Positions 1-10,774 are shown, counted from the stretch's first letter. The stretch is 64,000 nt of DNA from Massilia atriviolacea (GCF_003953935.1 NZ_RXLQ01000003.1:434001-498000); one strand, 5' to 3'. The notes: generated from the letters alone by a model not told the origin. Made by a program: numbers and translations.

Positions 1-1
1 A

Positions 2-643
2 GGCAGCCGTTTCCGCTTCGCGGGCAAGCGGATCGAGATGTCGGCCAGCAAGTTGTCGCTGCGCTGCGAGGGGCTGGAGATCGATGCCGCCTTCGGCGCG
101 CCTGGCGCACCGCTGCTGCTGGCCGTGGGCCCGGTGCAGGGCGGGGCGGTGCATGCGACGCAGAAATCGTCGGGGCTGGCGCTGACGGGCATGCTGCGCG
201 TCGGCGCACAGGCTTGTTCGCTCGCTGGCGGGGTGGCCAGCTTCGACTATTCCAACGGCTTGCTGGCGCGCGAGACCGCGTGGCGCTGGGCCTCGGCGCA
301 CAGCCTGGCGCTGGGCTTCAACTTGCAGGCCGGCTACTTCGGCGCGCACGAGAATGCCTTGTGGCTGGACGGGCAGTTGATCGGCCTCGGCGCCGCCACG
401 TTCGTGTTCGACGCGGCCGATCCGATGGCGCCCTGGCATGTCTTCACCGATGACGGCTTGCTCGACCTGCATTTTACGCCGGAAGGCTGCCGGCGCGAGG
501 ACAAGAACCTGCTGGTGGCGGCAAGCCGCTACGTGCAGCCCATCGGCAGCTTTTCCGGATGGGTGAGGGCGAGCGCCGCTGCGCCCAGACGCGTGGTGAC
601 ACGCCTGCCCGGCGTGACCGAAGACCACGCGTCGCGCTGGTAG
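2..643 (+). CDS. DUF2804 family protein, C-terminal part
   Basis: The reading frame is open from the first bases of the window, so the gene starts upstream and only about 213 C-terminal residues are visible. The segment FDYSNGLLARETAWRW, the GFNLQAG...HENALW stretch and the PWHVFTDDGLLDLHF block near the end look like DUF2804, a family without an established function that is related to carotenoid-hydratase/lipocalin-like beta-barrel proteins. No signal peptide can be judged. It ends 30 bp before the sigma70 promoter of the next gene, so the two are probably not co-transcribed. The family call rests on recalled motif pattern, not a search. Confidence 0.7.
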   Translation, partial: GSRFRFAGKRIEMSASKLSLRCEGLEIDAAFGAPGAPLLLAVGPVQGGAVHATQKSSGLALTGMLRVGAQACSLAGGVASFDYSNGLLARETAWRWASAHSLALGFNLQAGYFGAHENALWLDGQLIGLGAATFVFDAADPMAPWHVFTDDGLLDLHFTPEGCRREDKNLLVAASRYVQPIGSFSGWVRASAAAPRRVVTRLPGVTEDHASRW

Positions 644-674
644 GGCGTGCGCGCGACAGCCATTTCTTTTTATC

Positions 675-703
675 TTGACATCAAAATTCAATCGGCATAT
701 ATT
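675..703 (+). promoter_or_regulatory. sigma70 promoter for the GH16 gene
   Basis: A perfect -35 TTGACA (675-680) is followed after exactly 17 bp by TATATT (698-703). The expected start near 710 leaves a leader of about 340 nt before the GTG start at 1050. No other gene lies between, so the promoter should serve the GH16 gene or a leader RNA. Confidence 0.7.
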
Positions 704-717
704 TCACATTCCTGATT

Positions 718-731
718 TGGAAGCGTTTCCA
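718..731. promoter_or_regulatory. LacI-family (cre-like) operator
   Basis: TGGAAGCGTTTCCA is a near-perfect dyad around a central CG and matches the LacI/GalR-family pattern TGNAANCGNTTNCA at every fixed position. It lies about 8 to 21 bases downstream of the predicted transcription start, a classic repressor position. A carbohydrate-responsive LacI-type repressor would fit a beta-glucanase gene; no such regulator is encoded nearby. Confidence 0.65.
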
Positions 732-979
732 TAACGGGAAGAATGTGAAGTTTCTTCGCTCCAATAATCGATAAAGCGCCCATGCCATGGGCTTGCACTG
801 CGGCAGGCAAGGAGACCGTTGCCGCACCTGAATCGCCCATGCAGCAGGCGCCCGCGCACCTGGCTTGTTCCGCTCAACCCCTGCCGTCCCGCGCACTACG
901 CCCGAGGCCGCCCCCCAGTTCCACGCGTATCCTGCCCGGCTCCCTGCGAGCGCCGGGCACAGCGCGGCGAAGACGATAT

Positions 980-993
980 TGGAATCGTTCCCA
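980..993. promoter_or_regulatory. second LacI-type operator-like site
   Basis: TGGAATCGTTCCCA matches the same TGNAANCGNTTNCA pattern with one mismatch and lies 57 bases before the GTG start of the GH16 gene. Together with the 718-731 site, 262 bp away, it could allow looping repression. Weaker than the first site. Confidence 0.4.
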
Positions 994-1049
994 CAACGGT
1001 TTCCGCTGCCTCGCCGCATTTTTATGAAGCGTAGTCATCAGGAGACATT

Positions 1050-2969
<1,920 letters not shown>

Positions 2970-2977
2970 GCGGCAAG

Positions 2978-3012
2978 GGCGAGGCGGCTGGCATTAACGT
3001 GGCCGCCTCGCC
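2978..3012 (+). terminator. Hairpin after the GH16 gene
   Basis: An 11-bp perfect stem GGCGAGGCGGC / GCCGCCTCGCC with a 13-nt loop begins 8 bases after the stop codon. No T-run follows, so it may act as an mRNA-stabilising hairpin or weak terminator. Confidence 0.5.
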
Positions 3013-3053
3013 TGTCGTATAAAATGCGGCAAGGTCCAACATGCTGCACGGTG

Positions 3054-3530
3054 ATGAAAAAACTACTTGACGATATGCTCTCGCGCGACCCGCATCGGGT
3101 GTGGTCCGCAGCGGGAGCGGTGATTCGGCTGCGCGACAGCGCGGCGCTCGACGTGCTCGCTGCGCATAGCGACGACATGCGGCGCGCGACAGGCACGCTC
3201 GCGCTGGGCGGGGCCGTGTTTCCGAATGCGGAGCACCTGCGTTTCGCGCTGAGAAAGCTGGAATTTCATCGCGACCGGCAGGGCTGCCTGTGCGCGCTGT
3301 ACCCGGAATACCTGATGTATAACCCGCATCGGGAAGAGCAGGATGGACACGTGCGCATCGACGCCGTCACCACCCCGCAAGATGCATGGGGCGCGGACCT
3401 CGCCTGCACCTGCCGCCATTGCGGGAGCCGCTTCCATGTGCAAGAGCGCGAATCGCATTACACCTGGTGGGGATGGAAGGCGCTCGCTGCGGCCGATCAG
3501 TCGTCGGCGTCCAGCCAGAAGATGGCGTAG
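3054..3530 (+). CDS. Hypothetical protein with Cys-rich C-terminal segment
   Basis: 158 aa if the ATG at 3054 is used; a TTG/ATG ten codons earlier (3024) is possible. The N-terminal two thirds are helical with an alpha-repeat flavour (RDPHRVWSAAGAVIRLRD, then a second similar helix pair); the C-terminal part has Cys at 78, 80, 118, 120 and 123 (CTCRHCG), which could bind a metal. No signal peptide or membrane segment. I do not recognise the family. The last 34 bases overlap, tail to tail, with the opposite-strand gene that ends at 3497. No obvious Shine-Dalgarno sequence. Confidence 0.6.
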   Translation: MKKLLDDMLSRDPHRVWSAAGAVIRLRDSAALDVLAAHSDDMRRATGTLALGGAVFPNAEHLRFALRKLEFHRDRQGCLCALYPEYLMYNPHREEQDGHVRIDAVTTPQDAWGADLACTCRHCGSRFHVQERESHYTWWGWKALAAADQSSASSQKMA

Positions 3531-4036
3531 GCCTTGGCCGGGGTCTTTTCGGTCGGCTTTTCGATCTGGACCTGGGCGCTGTCTTCCGCCACCAGGCTGC
3601 GCCAGTTGGGAATGCCGGCATTGGCAAACACGGCGGTCGCTTTCGACGCCAGGCTGATATCGAGCGCCAGGCGGGCATTGCGCGCACCCGTCTTGGCGTA
3701 ACTGACGCCGCGCAGTTCGAAGCCGAAAGCGGTCAGCCAAGGTTCCCACAGGCCCGATTCCACGCCCTGCACGATGCGGTCGAACATATCCTTGAGCGGC
3801 AAGCCTTTTTTGATCACGCCGCGCAGCGGTTCGAGCGACGGCGCGGTGCGCGCATCGGTCGACAGCTTGCCAGCGCCACGGTCGCCGATCGCCTTGATTT
3901 CCTTGGAAAAGGCGGCATCGCGCTCGGTGTAATCGCGCATGCGCGAGAAAAACTCGGTGCTGAGGAAGGGATTGTCCGGGCGGCCGGCTGGTTCCTCGGA
4001 CGCGCGTTTGGCCGGAGGCTGTTTTTTGGTGGTCAT
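3497..4036 (-). CDS. Hypothetical protein
   Basis: 179 aa, soluble, with a Lys/Pro-rich start (MTTKKQPPAKRASEEP) and an alpha/beta body containing SGLWEPWLTAFGFELRG. It is 36 bp downstream of another unrecognised gene (4073-4783) on the same strand and may be co-transcribed with it. No domain recognised, no signal peptide. Coding is supported by the length, third-position GC and the absence of a better frame; the convergent overlap with the gene ending at 3530 is unusual but short. Confidence 0.6.
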   Translation of the reverse strand: MTTKKQPPAKRASEEPAGRPDNPFLSTEFFSRMRDYTERDAAFSKEIKAIGDRGAGKLSTDARTAPSLEPLRGVIKKGLPLKDMFDRIVQGVESGLWEPWLTAFGFELRGVSYAKTGARNARLALDISLASKATAVFANAGIPNWRSLVAEDSAQVQIEKPTEKTPAKAYAIFWLDADD

Positions 4037-4072
4037 AGGTTCGAAACTGGAGTGTAAGGGACGTAGTTTAAC

Positions 4073-4783
4073 TTACTTGCCGAGCAGGGCGAGCGACGCA
4101 TTCCACTGTCCCAGCCACGGATAGAGGAAATCGTGCGCCTGGAACGCGCGTTTCAGCTGCGAAATCGGCACCCGGTACACATCGTTCATTCCCAGCGCGA
4201 GCGTCACCGGATTCCACATGGCCTGCTTTTTCGATTTGCGCGCGCTGCCCTTGATGCGCGCGCCTTCATCGCCGAAGATCCCGCCGGCGTCGTCGAGCGC
4301 GCGGCTCATGTCGATCCGCAGCATGGCGCTGAAGGCCGCCATCGCCTCATCCTTGCTGATGCCGACCCGCGCTTCAAGCGCCGATTCGACGATCGCCGGC
4401 TTCGGTTCCGCATCGCGTTTGAGTTTGACGACCAGCCGTTCCAGCTCCTTTTTGAGAAAGCGCAGCTCGTGCAGCGCGCGCCGGAAACCCGGCGCCGGCA
4501 GCTGCGCCACGATTCTATAGACGTCCTTGGTGACCGTGATCAGCACATCCTCGCTGCCGGCCGCCAGGCGCGCGGTGTCGGCTTCCAGGAAGATCGGCGC
4601 CGCATAGCCGCCGTTGGCGTCGCCGAACAGGTCGGCGTGATTGGCGTCGTAATCGAGCCAGACGTAAGGCGTGAGTCCGTTTTCCAGCAGCCTGGCCAGG
4701 GTCCACGGCGTGCCGGTTTGCTGTTCCAGCCAGGCGCAGGATTGTTCGGTGGTCGCCCGAAACGGGAGTTCGATGATCGTCAT
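4073..4783 (-). CDS. Hypothetical protein
   Basis: 236 aa from the ATG at 4783 (MTIIELPFRATTEQS). An in-frame extension to 4870 gives only low-complexity Ala and is not used. The N-terminal part contains LEQQTGTPWTLARLLENGLTP followed by WLDYD, a pattern I associate with Burkholderiales proteins of unknown function; the middle is a basic helical region (FLKKELERLVVKLKRD) and the end is aromatic. No signal peptide. The start faces the divergent MBL-fold gene at 4906, so the 122-bp gap must hold both promoters. Confidence 0.6.
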   Translation of the reverse strand: MTIIELPFRATTEQSCAWLEQQTGTPWTLARLLENGLTPYVWLDYDANHADLFGDANGGYAAPIFLEADTARLAAGSEDVLITVTKDVYRIVAQLPAPGFRRALHELRFLKKELERLVVKLKRDAEPKPAIVESALEARVGISKDEAMAAFSAMLRIDMSRALDDAGGIFGDEGARIKGSARKSKKQAMWNPVTLALGMNDVYRVPISQLKRAFQAHDFLYPWLGQWNASLALLGK

Positions 4784-4905
4784 TGTTTGTCCGCTTGCAG
4801 AAAGTGAGTCGCCGGAGGTCGGCCAATACCGCCATGATAGGCGATCCGCCGCCGCAGCAGCAGCCGGCATGTCGGGATGGCATGGCGCGTGAGATAATGG
4901 CCGCC

Positions 4906-6252
4906 ATGACGCTTACCATCTCCAGGATTCTCCACGCCGGCTACGTGTTCGAATGCGCGGGTGCGCGCATCGCTTTCGATCCCGTGGTCGAAAATCCGTT
5001 CAGCCGCAATTGCCACGCCTTTCCCGACGTCCGTTTCGATCATGCGCAGTTGCGCGACGTGCGTTTCGACGCCGTCTTCATTTCGCACTTCCACGACGAC
5101 CACTGCTCGTTCGACAGCCTGGACCTGCTGGACCGCGCCACGCCGATGTATATCTACTGCCTGTTCGACGAATTGTTCGACATGGTGCGCGAACTGGGCT
5201 TCGTTCACGTTTACCCGCTGCGCATCGACACGCCGGTGCAGGTCGGCGCGATGACCGTGACCCCGCGCGAAGCGATGGATGCGGACGTGGATTCGATGTT
5301 CCACATCCAGGCCGGCGGGCTCAATGTGCTCAATGTCGTCGATTCGTGGATCGATCCGCACATGCTGCCGGCATTGGCGCGCTTTGCGCCGTGGGACATG
5401 GTGCTGTGGCCATTCCAGACCATGCGCGAAATCGAGGTGCTGTCGCCATCGCGCGCCGCACCCGCGCCGCCGCGCCTGCCGGAAGAATGGATCGACCAGC
5501 TGACGGCGCTCAAGCCGCGCTATGTGGTGCCCAGTTCCTGCCAGTTCGTGCAGGAGCCGTGGTCCTGGTATAACCACGCGTTTTTCCCGATCGCCTACCG
5601 CCAGTTCGAGGAGGAAGTGGGCGCGGCCTTGCCGGATGCCCGGATCGTGCGCATGAATCCCTCGGTCTCGTTCGTACTCGATCGCGATGGGCTTACCGCT
5701 GCGCCGCCGTTGGCGTGGGTGGTGCCGGTGGGCGAGCAGGATGTCGATTACCGCTACCAAGGCCATGCGGCGCCGCCGCGCACGGCCGACATTGCGCGCC
5801 ATTTCGCGCCGCTGACGGCGGCCCAGCAAACGCGCGTGATGGATTACTGCGCATCGGGCCTGCTGGACAAATATCGCGGCATGGAACTGCCGGAAGAGAG
5901 TTTTTTCGAGAAGCCGCGCGTGTGGCGTTTATCGGTCTTCGATCATGCGGGAGAGGGCACGCATTTTCATTACCGGATCGAGGGCGACGCTATCGAGCCG
6001 ATTGACGGCGCGCCGGATGCCTTGTCGTGGACGACCGAAGTACCAGGCGCCAGGCTGTATGCGGCGCTGGAACTGGGCGAGGCGCTGACGTCGATGTACA
6101 TGCGCATGAACGATGCGGTATTCGATGCGCAGACCGAGGCCGATCTGCGCGATGCGGAACTGGTGGACGACCCCTTGATCCGCTGCCTGTTCAACGACGT
6201 TTTCGGGGCGTATCAGGCGGCCCAGCTGCGGCGCATCAAGCAAGGCAGCTGA
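4906..6252 (+). CDS. MBL-fold metallo-hydrolase
   Basis: 448 aa from ATG 4906; ATG 4897 three codons upstream is equally possible and no clear ribosome site decides. The metallo-beta-lactamase metal motif is HFHDDH at residues 61-66. DPVVENPFSR early on and the extended C-terminal half (about 270-448, with FEKPRVWRLSVFDHAG) set it apart from short hydrolases; this C-terminal half is not a domain I recognise. Cytoplasmic, as there is no signal. The substrate cannot be inferred. It ends directly against the convergent FHA gene (stop codons adjacent at 6252/6253). Confidence 0.75.
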   Translation: MTLTISRILHAGYVFECAGARIAFDPVVENPFSRNCHAFPDVRFDHAQLRDVRFDAVFISHFHDDHCSFDSLDLLDRATPMYIYCLFDELFDMVRELGFVHVYPLRIDTPVQVGAMTVTPREAMDADVDSMFHIQAGGLNVLNVVDSWIDPHMLPALARFAPWDMVLWPFQTMREIEVLSPSRAAPAPPRLPEEWIDQLTALKPRYVVPSSCQFVQEPWSWYNHAFFPIAYRQFEEEVGAALPDARIVRMNPSVSFVLDRDGLTAAPPLAWVVPVGEQDVDYRYQGHAAPPRTADIARHFAPLTAAQQTRVMDYCASGLLDKYRGMELPEESFFEKPRVWRLSVFDHAGEGTHFHYRIEGDAIEPIDGAPDALSWTTEVPGARLYAALELGEALTSMYMRMNDAVFDAQTEADLRDAELVDDPLIRCLFNDVFGAYQAAQLRRIKQGS

Positions 6253-7776
6253 CTACGCGGTGTACATCTCCACCGCCGCATGCGTCGATTTCAGCGCCGT
6301 GCGCACGATCCAGCATTCCGGATACGACTCGCTGGCAAAGCGCGTATGGCGCGGGAACTGCGCCAGCCGGTCGAGCGCCGCGCCGGGACTGAGCGCGGTT
6401 TCCTTGCCGGTGGCCGGGTCCAGATGCCAGAAACCGCCATTCTGGTGATACAGGACCGGCATCACGGCCGCCCTCGGGGCCGCGCCGAACGGCGCCAGCG
6501 GGAAACCCGGATGCTTGCCCGGCTCTAAAAAGTAAAAACACTCGGCATGCGCGCCCTGGTCGATTCGGTGCACGATCACCCCGTGCGGCATCACCGCCGT
6601 GACATTGAGCACCACGATCCCCTTGATGCTGGCCGACAGCTCGATGCGCATCCCCAGCCGCAGCGGCACCGGCTTGTTCTTGCCCGGCCAGACGCCGTCG
6701 AGCAGGATCCCGTAGCGCGACACATCTTCGATCTCGAAGCCGTTCATGCCGCGCCGGATCACCGCGTGGCGCCCCGACAGGCGGCGCGTGAGGCCGTCGC
6801 GGTCCTGTCCGTCTTCGCCAAAGTGGGTCAGCAGCACGTCCGCCTCGGGGTCGTACAGTTCGAAACGGCCCAGCACGCATTCCGGCATGGCGAACAGGCG
6901 CACCTGGCGCTGCGAACCGGCCTCGGGCGCCGCGTTGACCAGGCAGGCGCAGGCGGTCGGGTGCGGATGCGGCTCGGCCTGCGAGGGCACGTCGATCTCG
7001 ATCAGGTCTTCGTCCCAGGCGATGGTCGAAAAGCCCATGTCGACCTTGCCCGGCTTGGCGTCCAGGTTCAGGTTGGCGATCGACGCATTGCGCGCATGCA
7101 CGTCGATGTCGAGCCGGCCGCCGCCGGCCTGGGCGTCGACCCGGGCGATGGAAGCGTCGTCGGCCATCACGCGCACGTTCTTGTGGGTCGACAGGAAAGT
7201 CTGGTGGATTTCGGTCAGGGTGGCGTCCGGACGCGGCACCAGGATGACCAGCGTGCAGACCCATTTGTGGCGAATCCGCCCGTCTTGCTGGTTGAACAGC
7301 TCGACTTCGATGCGGTATTGCCCGTGTTCCTTGTCGCGCGAGGAAAATTCGATGAACAGCGGCCGCCAGTCGCCGCGCAGGGTGCGCACGAAGGAGTGGC
7401 GCGCATTGCCCTGCGCGATCAGCGCCGATTGCAGTTGCATCGTCACCAGCGGCGCACTGTCGGGCGGCATGCCGCGCAGCTCGACCTTGATGGCCTGGCG
7501 TCCGCCGGCGGCGCGCGGGTCGAAGCCGCTGACGTGCAGGTGAGGGCGTTGGAGCAGCGGCGGCGCCTCGTCCGGATAGCTGAACGGGGCCGCCTCGGGT
7601 TTGGCGCTCGGGCGCGCGCTGCGCAGGGCGGTGATCAGCTCATAACTGGAATTGGCCGGTGCCACGGCCGCCGGCGCCGGAATGGCAGCCTGGGCATGAC
7701 CGTTCGCGCATGCAGTTTCCCCTGGCATGACCCAGAAGGTGCAATGCGGATGCAAGGGATTGTTGCATTTTTTCAT
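6253..7776 (-). CDS. FHA domain protein with N-terminal zinc-ribbon-like motif
   Basis: 507 aa. The N-terminus carries Cys4, Cys12, Cys23 and several His (CNNPLHPHC ... ACANGH), a probable metal-binding knuckle as seen in kinase-associated ribbon proteins. A beta-rich segment (about 75-185) has no name I can give. The FHA domain lies at about 291-390 with the conserved GR (303-304), SGRH (334-337) and DVSRYGILLDG, so phosphothreonine binding is likely. It follows the PP2C phosphatase gene by 117 bp on the same strand, and the kinase/SEDS operon lies 3 kb upstream. Likely role: reader or scaffold for Ser/Thr phosphorylation; partner unknown. Confidence 0.8.
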   Translation of the reverse strand: MKKCNNPLHPHCTFWVMPGETACANGHAQAAIPAPAAVAPANSSYELITALRSARPSAKPEAAPFSYPDEAPPLLQRPHLHVSGFDPRAAGGRQAIKVELRGMPPDSAPLVTMQLQSALIAQGNARHSFVRTLRGDWRPLFIEFSSRDKEHGQYRIEVELFNQQDGRIRHKWVCTLVILVPRPDATLTEIHQTFLSTHKNVRVMADDASIARVDAQAGGGRLDIDVHARNASIANLNLDAKPGKVDMGFSTIAWDEDLIEIDVPSQAEPHPHPTACACLVNAAPEAGSQRQVRLFAMPECVLGRFELYDPEADVLLTHFGEDGQDRDGLTRRLSGRHAVIRRGMNGFEIEDVSRYGILLDGVWPGKNKPVPLRLGMRIELSASIKGIVVLNVTAVMPHGVIVHRIDQGAHAECFYFLEPGKHPGFPLAPFGAAPRAAVMPVLYHQNGGFWHLDPATGKETALSPGAALDRLAQFPRHTRFASESYPECWIVRTALKSTHAAVEMYTA

Positions 7777-7855
7777 AGCAATATTCGCCGTTCGTGAGTG
7801 TCAAAGCTTACGCGCTTTTCTTGAAGTGTGGCACGCCAAACGTCTGTGCCTAACA

Positions 7856-7886
7856 ACAATATTTGTGTTTTGAAACAACATATTGT
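7856..7886. promoter_or_regulatory. AT-rich dyad upstream of the FHA gene
   Basis: ACAATAT (7856-7862) and ATATTGT (7880-7886) form a 7-bp inverted repeat with a 17-nt AT-rich centre, in the 117-bp gap between the phosphatase stop and the FHA start. In a GC-rich neighbourhood this suggests a protein-binding site or promoter; the regulator is unknown. Confidence 0.35.
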
Positions 7887-7893
7887 CGGGTCA

Positions 7894-8877
7894 TCAAGGT
7901 GCTCCGCGACAAAGTTGTTCGCTCGCTATCGGCGCCGCCGTGTCATCGTTCATCAGCGGGCGCAGCACGATGGCGGTCAGGTTGTCGATATGCAGCTCGG
8001 GCGGCGGATTGCTTGTCATTTCGGCAAACAGGGCCTCGGTCATGGCGCGCGCGCTGTGCTGCGCCTTGAACAAGCCCGGCCAGCGCGCCAGCCAGGCGCA
8101 GGGATCGGCGCAGGCCCAGAAGCCGTCGCTGGCCAGCAGGTACACCGCGCGCGGATCGAGTTCCAGCGCGCGCCGGTCGGGCAGGTGGTACAGATACGAG
8201 GGCAGGTTGCGCGGCGACAGTTCGTACAGCCCATCGGCCAGTTCGGCCGGATTGGCGAAGGCATTGCCGAGGATGAACGCTTGCGAAATCTGGCAGCGAT
8301 GCTCGCCGTGCACCTGCTGCCACCACTCGTGTTCGCCCAGCAGGCCGCACATCGCAAATGCCGTCGCCGGAACATGGTCGATGGTCATCGGCGTGACTTG
8401 CATATCGATAATTTCGTACAGGCGCGAATCGCCCACGTGGTACAGCAGGGCGGGCTTGCCGGGGCGCAGTTCGAGCATGGTCAGGGTGGTGCCGGGGCGC
8501 TTGCCGGAAGCCGGGTCGACGCCGAAATGCGCCTGCAGCTGGGCGTGCAGCAGGTCGAGCCGCGCCGACAGTTCGCCCAGCGAATGGCAGGCCGGCATCG
8601 CCAGCAGGCCGCCGACGACCGCTTCGGCCGCTTCGCGCCCGCGCCCATGTCCGCCCATGCCGTCGAGCACCGCCACGCGCAGGTGGCCGGCCGGCCAGTC
8701 CGCCACCTGCTGGCGCTGCCCGGCTTGTTCGTGCAGGAATGCGGCACTGCCGCTGCTGTCGATGACGAGGTAATTATCCTGGTTCTCCAGGCGTGGCGGC
8801 GCACCGGCGCCGGCGCTGGACTGCACCGACACGTCGAGATAGGGGCCGCAATCGAGGCTGGGAGTGACAGTTGTCAT
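7894..8877 (-). CDS. PP2C-family Ser/Thr protein phosphatase
   Basis: 327 aa from ATG 8877. The PPM/PP2C metal and phosphate motifs are all present: ENQDNY (31-36), VLDGMGGHG with D72, PGTTLTML, HVGDSRLY, LLASDGFWA and DNLTAIVLR near the C-terminus. It should dephosphorylate Ser/Thr residues in the cytoplasm with Mn/Mg. An insert of about 60 residues between VGDSRLY and LLASDG is longer than in minimal family members. Neighbours are an FHA protein downstream and an MFS exporter upstream; the only kinase in the window that could oppose it is at 15076-16044. No clear Shine-Dalgarno sequence. Confidence 0.9.
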   Translation of the reverse strand: MTTVTPSLDCGPYLDVSVQSSAGAGAPPRLENQDNYLVIDSSGSAAFLHEQAGQRQQVADWPAGHLRVAVLDGMGGHGRGREAAEAVVGGLLAMPACHSLGELSARLDLLHAQLQAHFGVDPASGKRPGTTLTMLELRPGKPALLYHVGDSRLYEIIDMQVTPMTIDHVPATAFAMCGLLGEHEWWQQVHGEHRCQISQAFILGNAFANPAELADGLYELSPRNLPSYLYHLPDRRALELDPRAVYLLASDGFWACADPCAWLARWPGLFKAQHSARAMTEALFAEMTSNPPPELHIDNLTAIVLRPLMNDDTAAPIASEQLCRGAP

Positions 8878-8943
8878 CGCGTTTGACGCAGTGTGTGGCA
8901 ATGGTGACAGCTTATCCGAGACCTTGCCGCAGCAAAACGACGA

Positions 8944-10197
8944 TCAGATGGAGGTTTCCCGCTTTCCTGTCGCGAGTGCGATGGCGTTGACGATGACGCA
9001 GGCGCCGGCGGCGGCCAGCGCGGCCTGCACGCCGACCTTGTCGGCCAGCGCGCCCCAGACCATGCTGCCGAGCGTGTAGCCGCCGGCCATGACGAACAGG
9101 TAGATCGACAGGGTGCGTGCGCGTATGCTTGGCGGAAAAGCCAGCTGCGCCGCCGCGTTCAGGGTCGACACCGTGGCCGACCACGCCATCCCGGCCACGA
9201 CAATGAGCGGCACCAGCACCATCAGCGAGCGGATCATGGGCAGCAGGCACAGCATGGCGCCGTAGACCAGCAGCGAGGCACTGAGCAGGCGCGTCTTACC
9301 GATGCGGCAACGCAGCGAGGGCAGCACGAAGGCGCCGCACACCGCACCCGCGCCCAGGCTGCCCATCAGGATGCCGAACACGCTCGAATCCATGTGCAGC
9401 ACTTGCTTGACGAACACCGGCAGCAAGGCCGCAAAGGCAATCGTCGAGAAAAACACGGTGCAGACGTTGAGCAGGATGTGCCGGTAGCGCCCGCAGCCGA
9501 GCGCGGTCGACACGCCGAGTTTCAGGCTGCTGGCAAAATCGATCCTGCCGCGCGGTTCGGGCACGCCGTCGCGCCACCACGACCAGTACACCGTCAGCAA
9601 ACCGACGAAAGAGAGTGCATTGACCAGGAACAGCGCGCCGGCGCCGACCCAGTTGAACAGCAAGCCGCCCAGTGCCGGCCCGAGGATGGCCGCCACGTTG
9701 TAGCTCAGGTTGTTCAGGGTGGCCGCCGCTTCCACCTCGTCCGGCTCGACCAGGCCGGACATCGACGCTTGCCATGCCGGCCACATGAAGGCGGCGCCGG
9801 TGCCCATGCAGAAGGTCAATGCCAGCACGGGCCCCGCCGAAATCCGCCCGCTGATCGCCAGCGCCGCCATGACGCAGGCGCACAGGGCCATGAACAGATT
9901 ACAGAAGAACAAAAACTTGGGCCGGTCGACGGCGTCGGCAATCACGCCGGCAAACAGGGCAAACAGGAAGATGGGAATGTAACTGGCGGTCTGCACCAGG
10001 CTGGCCGTGGACGCCGAGCTGGCCACCAGCGTAATCAGCCAGGCCGAGGCGAACGTCTGGGTCCAGGTGCCGAGGTTCGATATCAGGTTGGCGGTCCACA
10101 GCTGCCGGAAGCGCGCGTGGCGCAGCGGCTTCGACAAGGGCACCTTTGCGCGCAGCGACGGCGCCGGCAAGGGGACGGACAGGCTCGGTTTGGACAT
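8944..10197 (-). CDS. MFS transporter (EntS-like/MFS_3)
   Basis: 417 aa with about 12 hydrophobic segments. The start RFRQLWTANLISNLGTW and the motif FAGVIADAVDRPK after the second segment are typical of the MFS_3/transmembrane secretion effector branch that contains the enterobactin exporter EntS and several drug and siderophore exporters. Predicted inner-membrane, proton-driven efflux pump; the substrate cannot be told. It precedes the phosphatase gene by 66 bp on the same strand but has no obvious functional link to it. The divergent GNAT gene starts 115 bp away. Confidence 0.85.
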   Translation of the reverse strand: MSKPSLSVPLPAPSLRAKVPLSKPLRHARFRQLWTANLISNLGTWTQTFASAWLITLVASSASTASLVQTASYIPIFLFALFAGVIADAVDRPKFLFFCNLFMALCACVMAALAISGRISAGPVLALTFCMGTGAAFMWPAWQASMSGLVEPDEVEAAATLNNLSYNVAAILGPALGGLLFNWVGAGALFLVNALSFVGLLTVYWSWWRDGVPEPRGRIDFASSLKLGVSTALGCGRYRHILLNVCTVFFSTIAFAALLPVFVKQVLHMDSSVFGILMGSLGAGAVCGAFVLPSLRCRIGKTRLLSASLLVYGAMLCLLPMIRSLMVLVPLIVVAGMAWSATVSTLNAAAQLAFPPSIRARTLSIYLFVMAGGYTLGSMVWGALADKVGVQAALAAAGACVIVNAIALATGKRETSI

Positions 10198-10311
10198 GAT
10201 CGTTCCAGTCTACGGCGCGCCCGTGCCGTGCGTCAACACGCAGACACAAATGGTTTCACATTCGCGGTCAAAGGTGCACAATGGCGGCTTGCCAATCCGA
10301 CCAGAGCGAGC

Positions 10312-10767
10312 ATGCGTATCCGTCCTATCGAGCACAGCGATGTCCCGGCCGTGGCCGCTTTATTCCGCGCGCTGGCCACCGAATTCATTGTCCACGAATC
10401 GCCGCCGGAAGCGGCCGCCACCTTCCTGCGCGACAATGACGAGGCAGGTTTCCAGGGTTTTCTGCGCCTGGGACATGCCTATCACGTCGCCGAGATCGAC
10501 GGCGAACTGGCCGGCTTCATCGCCATTCGCGAGCGCCAGCACCTGTATCACATGTTCGTCGCCAAGCGCTTCCACCGGCGCGGCGTCGCCCGCGCCCTGT
10601 GGGACGTGGCGCGGCGCGCGGCGATCGTGGCCGGCGGCGACGGCAGCTTTACCGTCAACGCCTCCAACTACGCGCTGCCGGTCTACCAAGCCATGGGCTT
10701 CGAGCGCAGCGCGCCGATGCAGTGCGTCAATGGCTTGTATTTCAACCCGATGCAGCGGCCGGCCTGA
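10312..10767 (+). CDS. GNAT family N-acetyltransferase
   Basis: 151 aa from ATG 10312. The acetyl-CoA binding segment is HMFVAKRFHRRGVARALW (motif A, with the R-x-x-G-x-A core), followed by NASNYALPVYQAMGFE (motif B), which are diagnostic for GNAT acetyltransferases. The start MRIRPIEHSDVPAVAALF is the usual first beta-alpha unit. Substrate unknown. Its stop is seven bases from the convergent SH3 gene. Confidence 0.85.
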   Translation: MRIRPIEHSDVPAVAALFRALATEFIVHESPPEAAATFLRDNDEAGFQGFLRLGHAYHVAEIDGELAGFIAIRERQHLYHMFVAKRFHRRGVARALWDVARRAAIVAGGDGSFTVNASNYALPVYQAMGFERSAPMQCVNGLYFNPMQRPA

Positions 10768-10774
10768 CGCTGCG

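Noticed and set aside
644-1049. Small ORFs between the DUF2804 and GH16 genes
   Set aside because: Ala/Arg/Pro-rich frames on both strands with no ribosome site; the region is explained as promoter, operators and leader.
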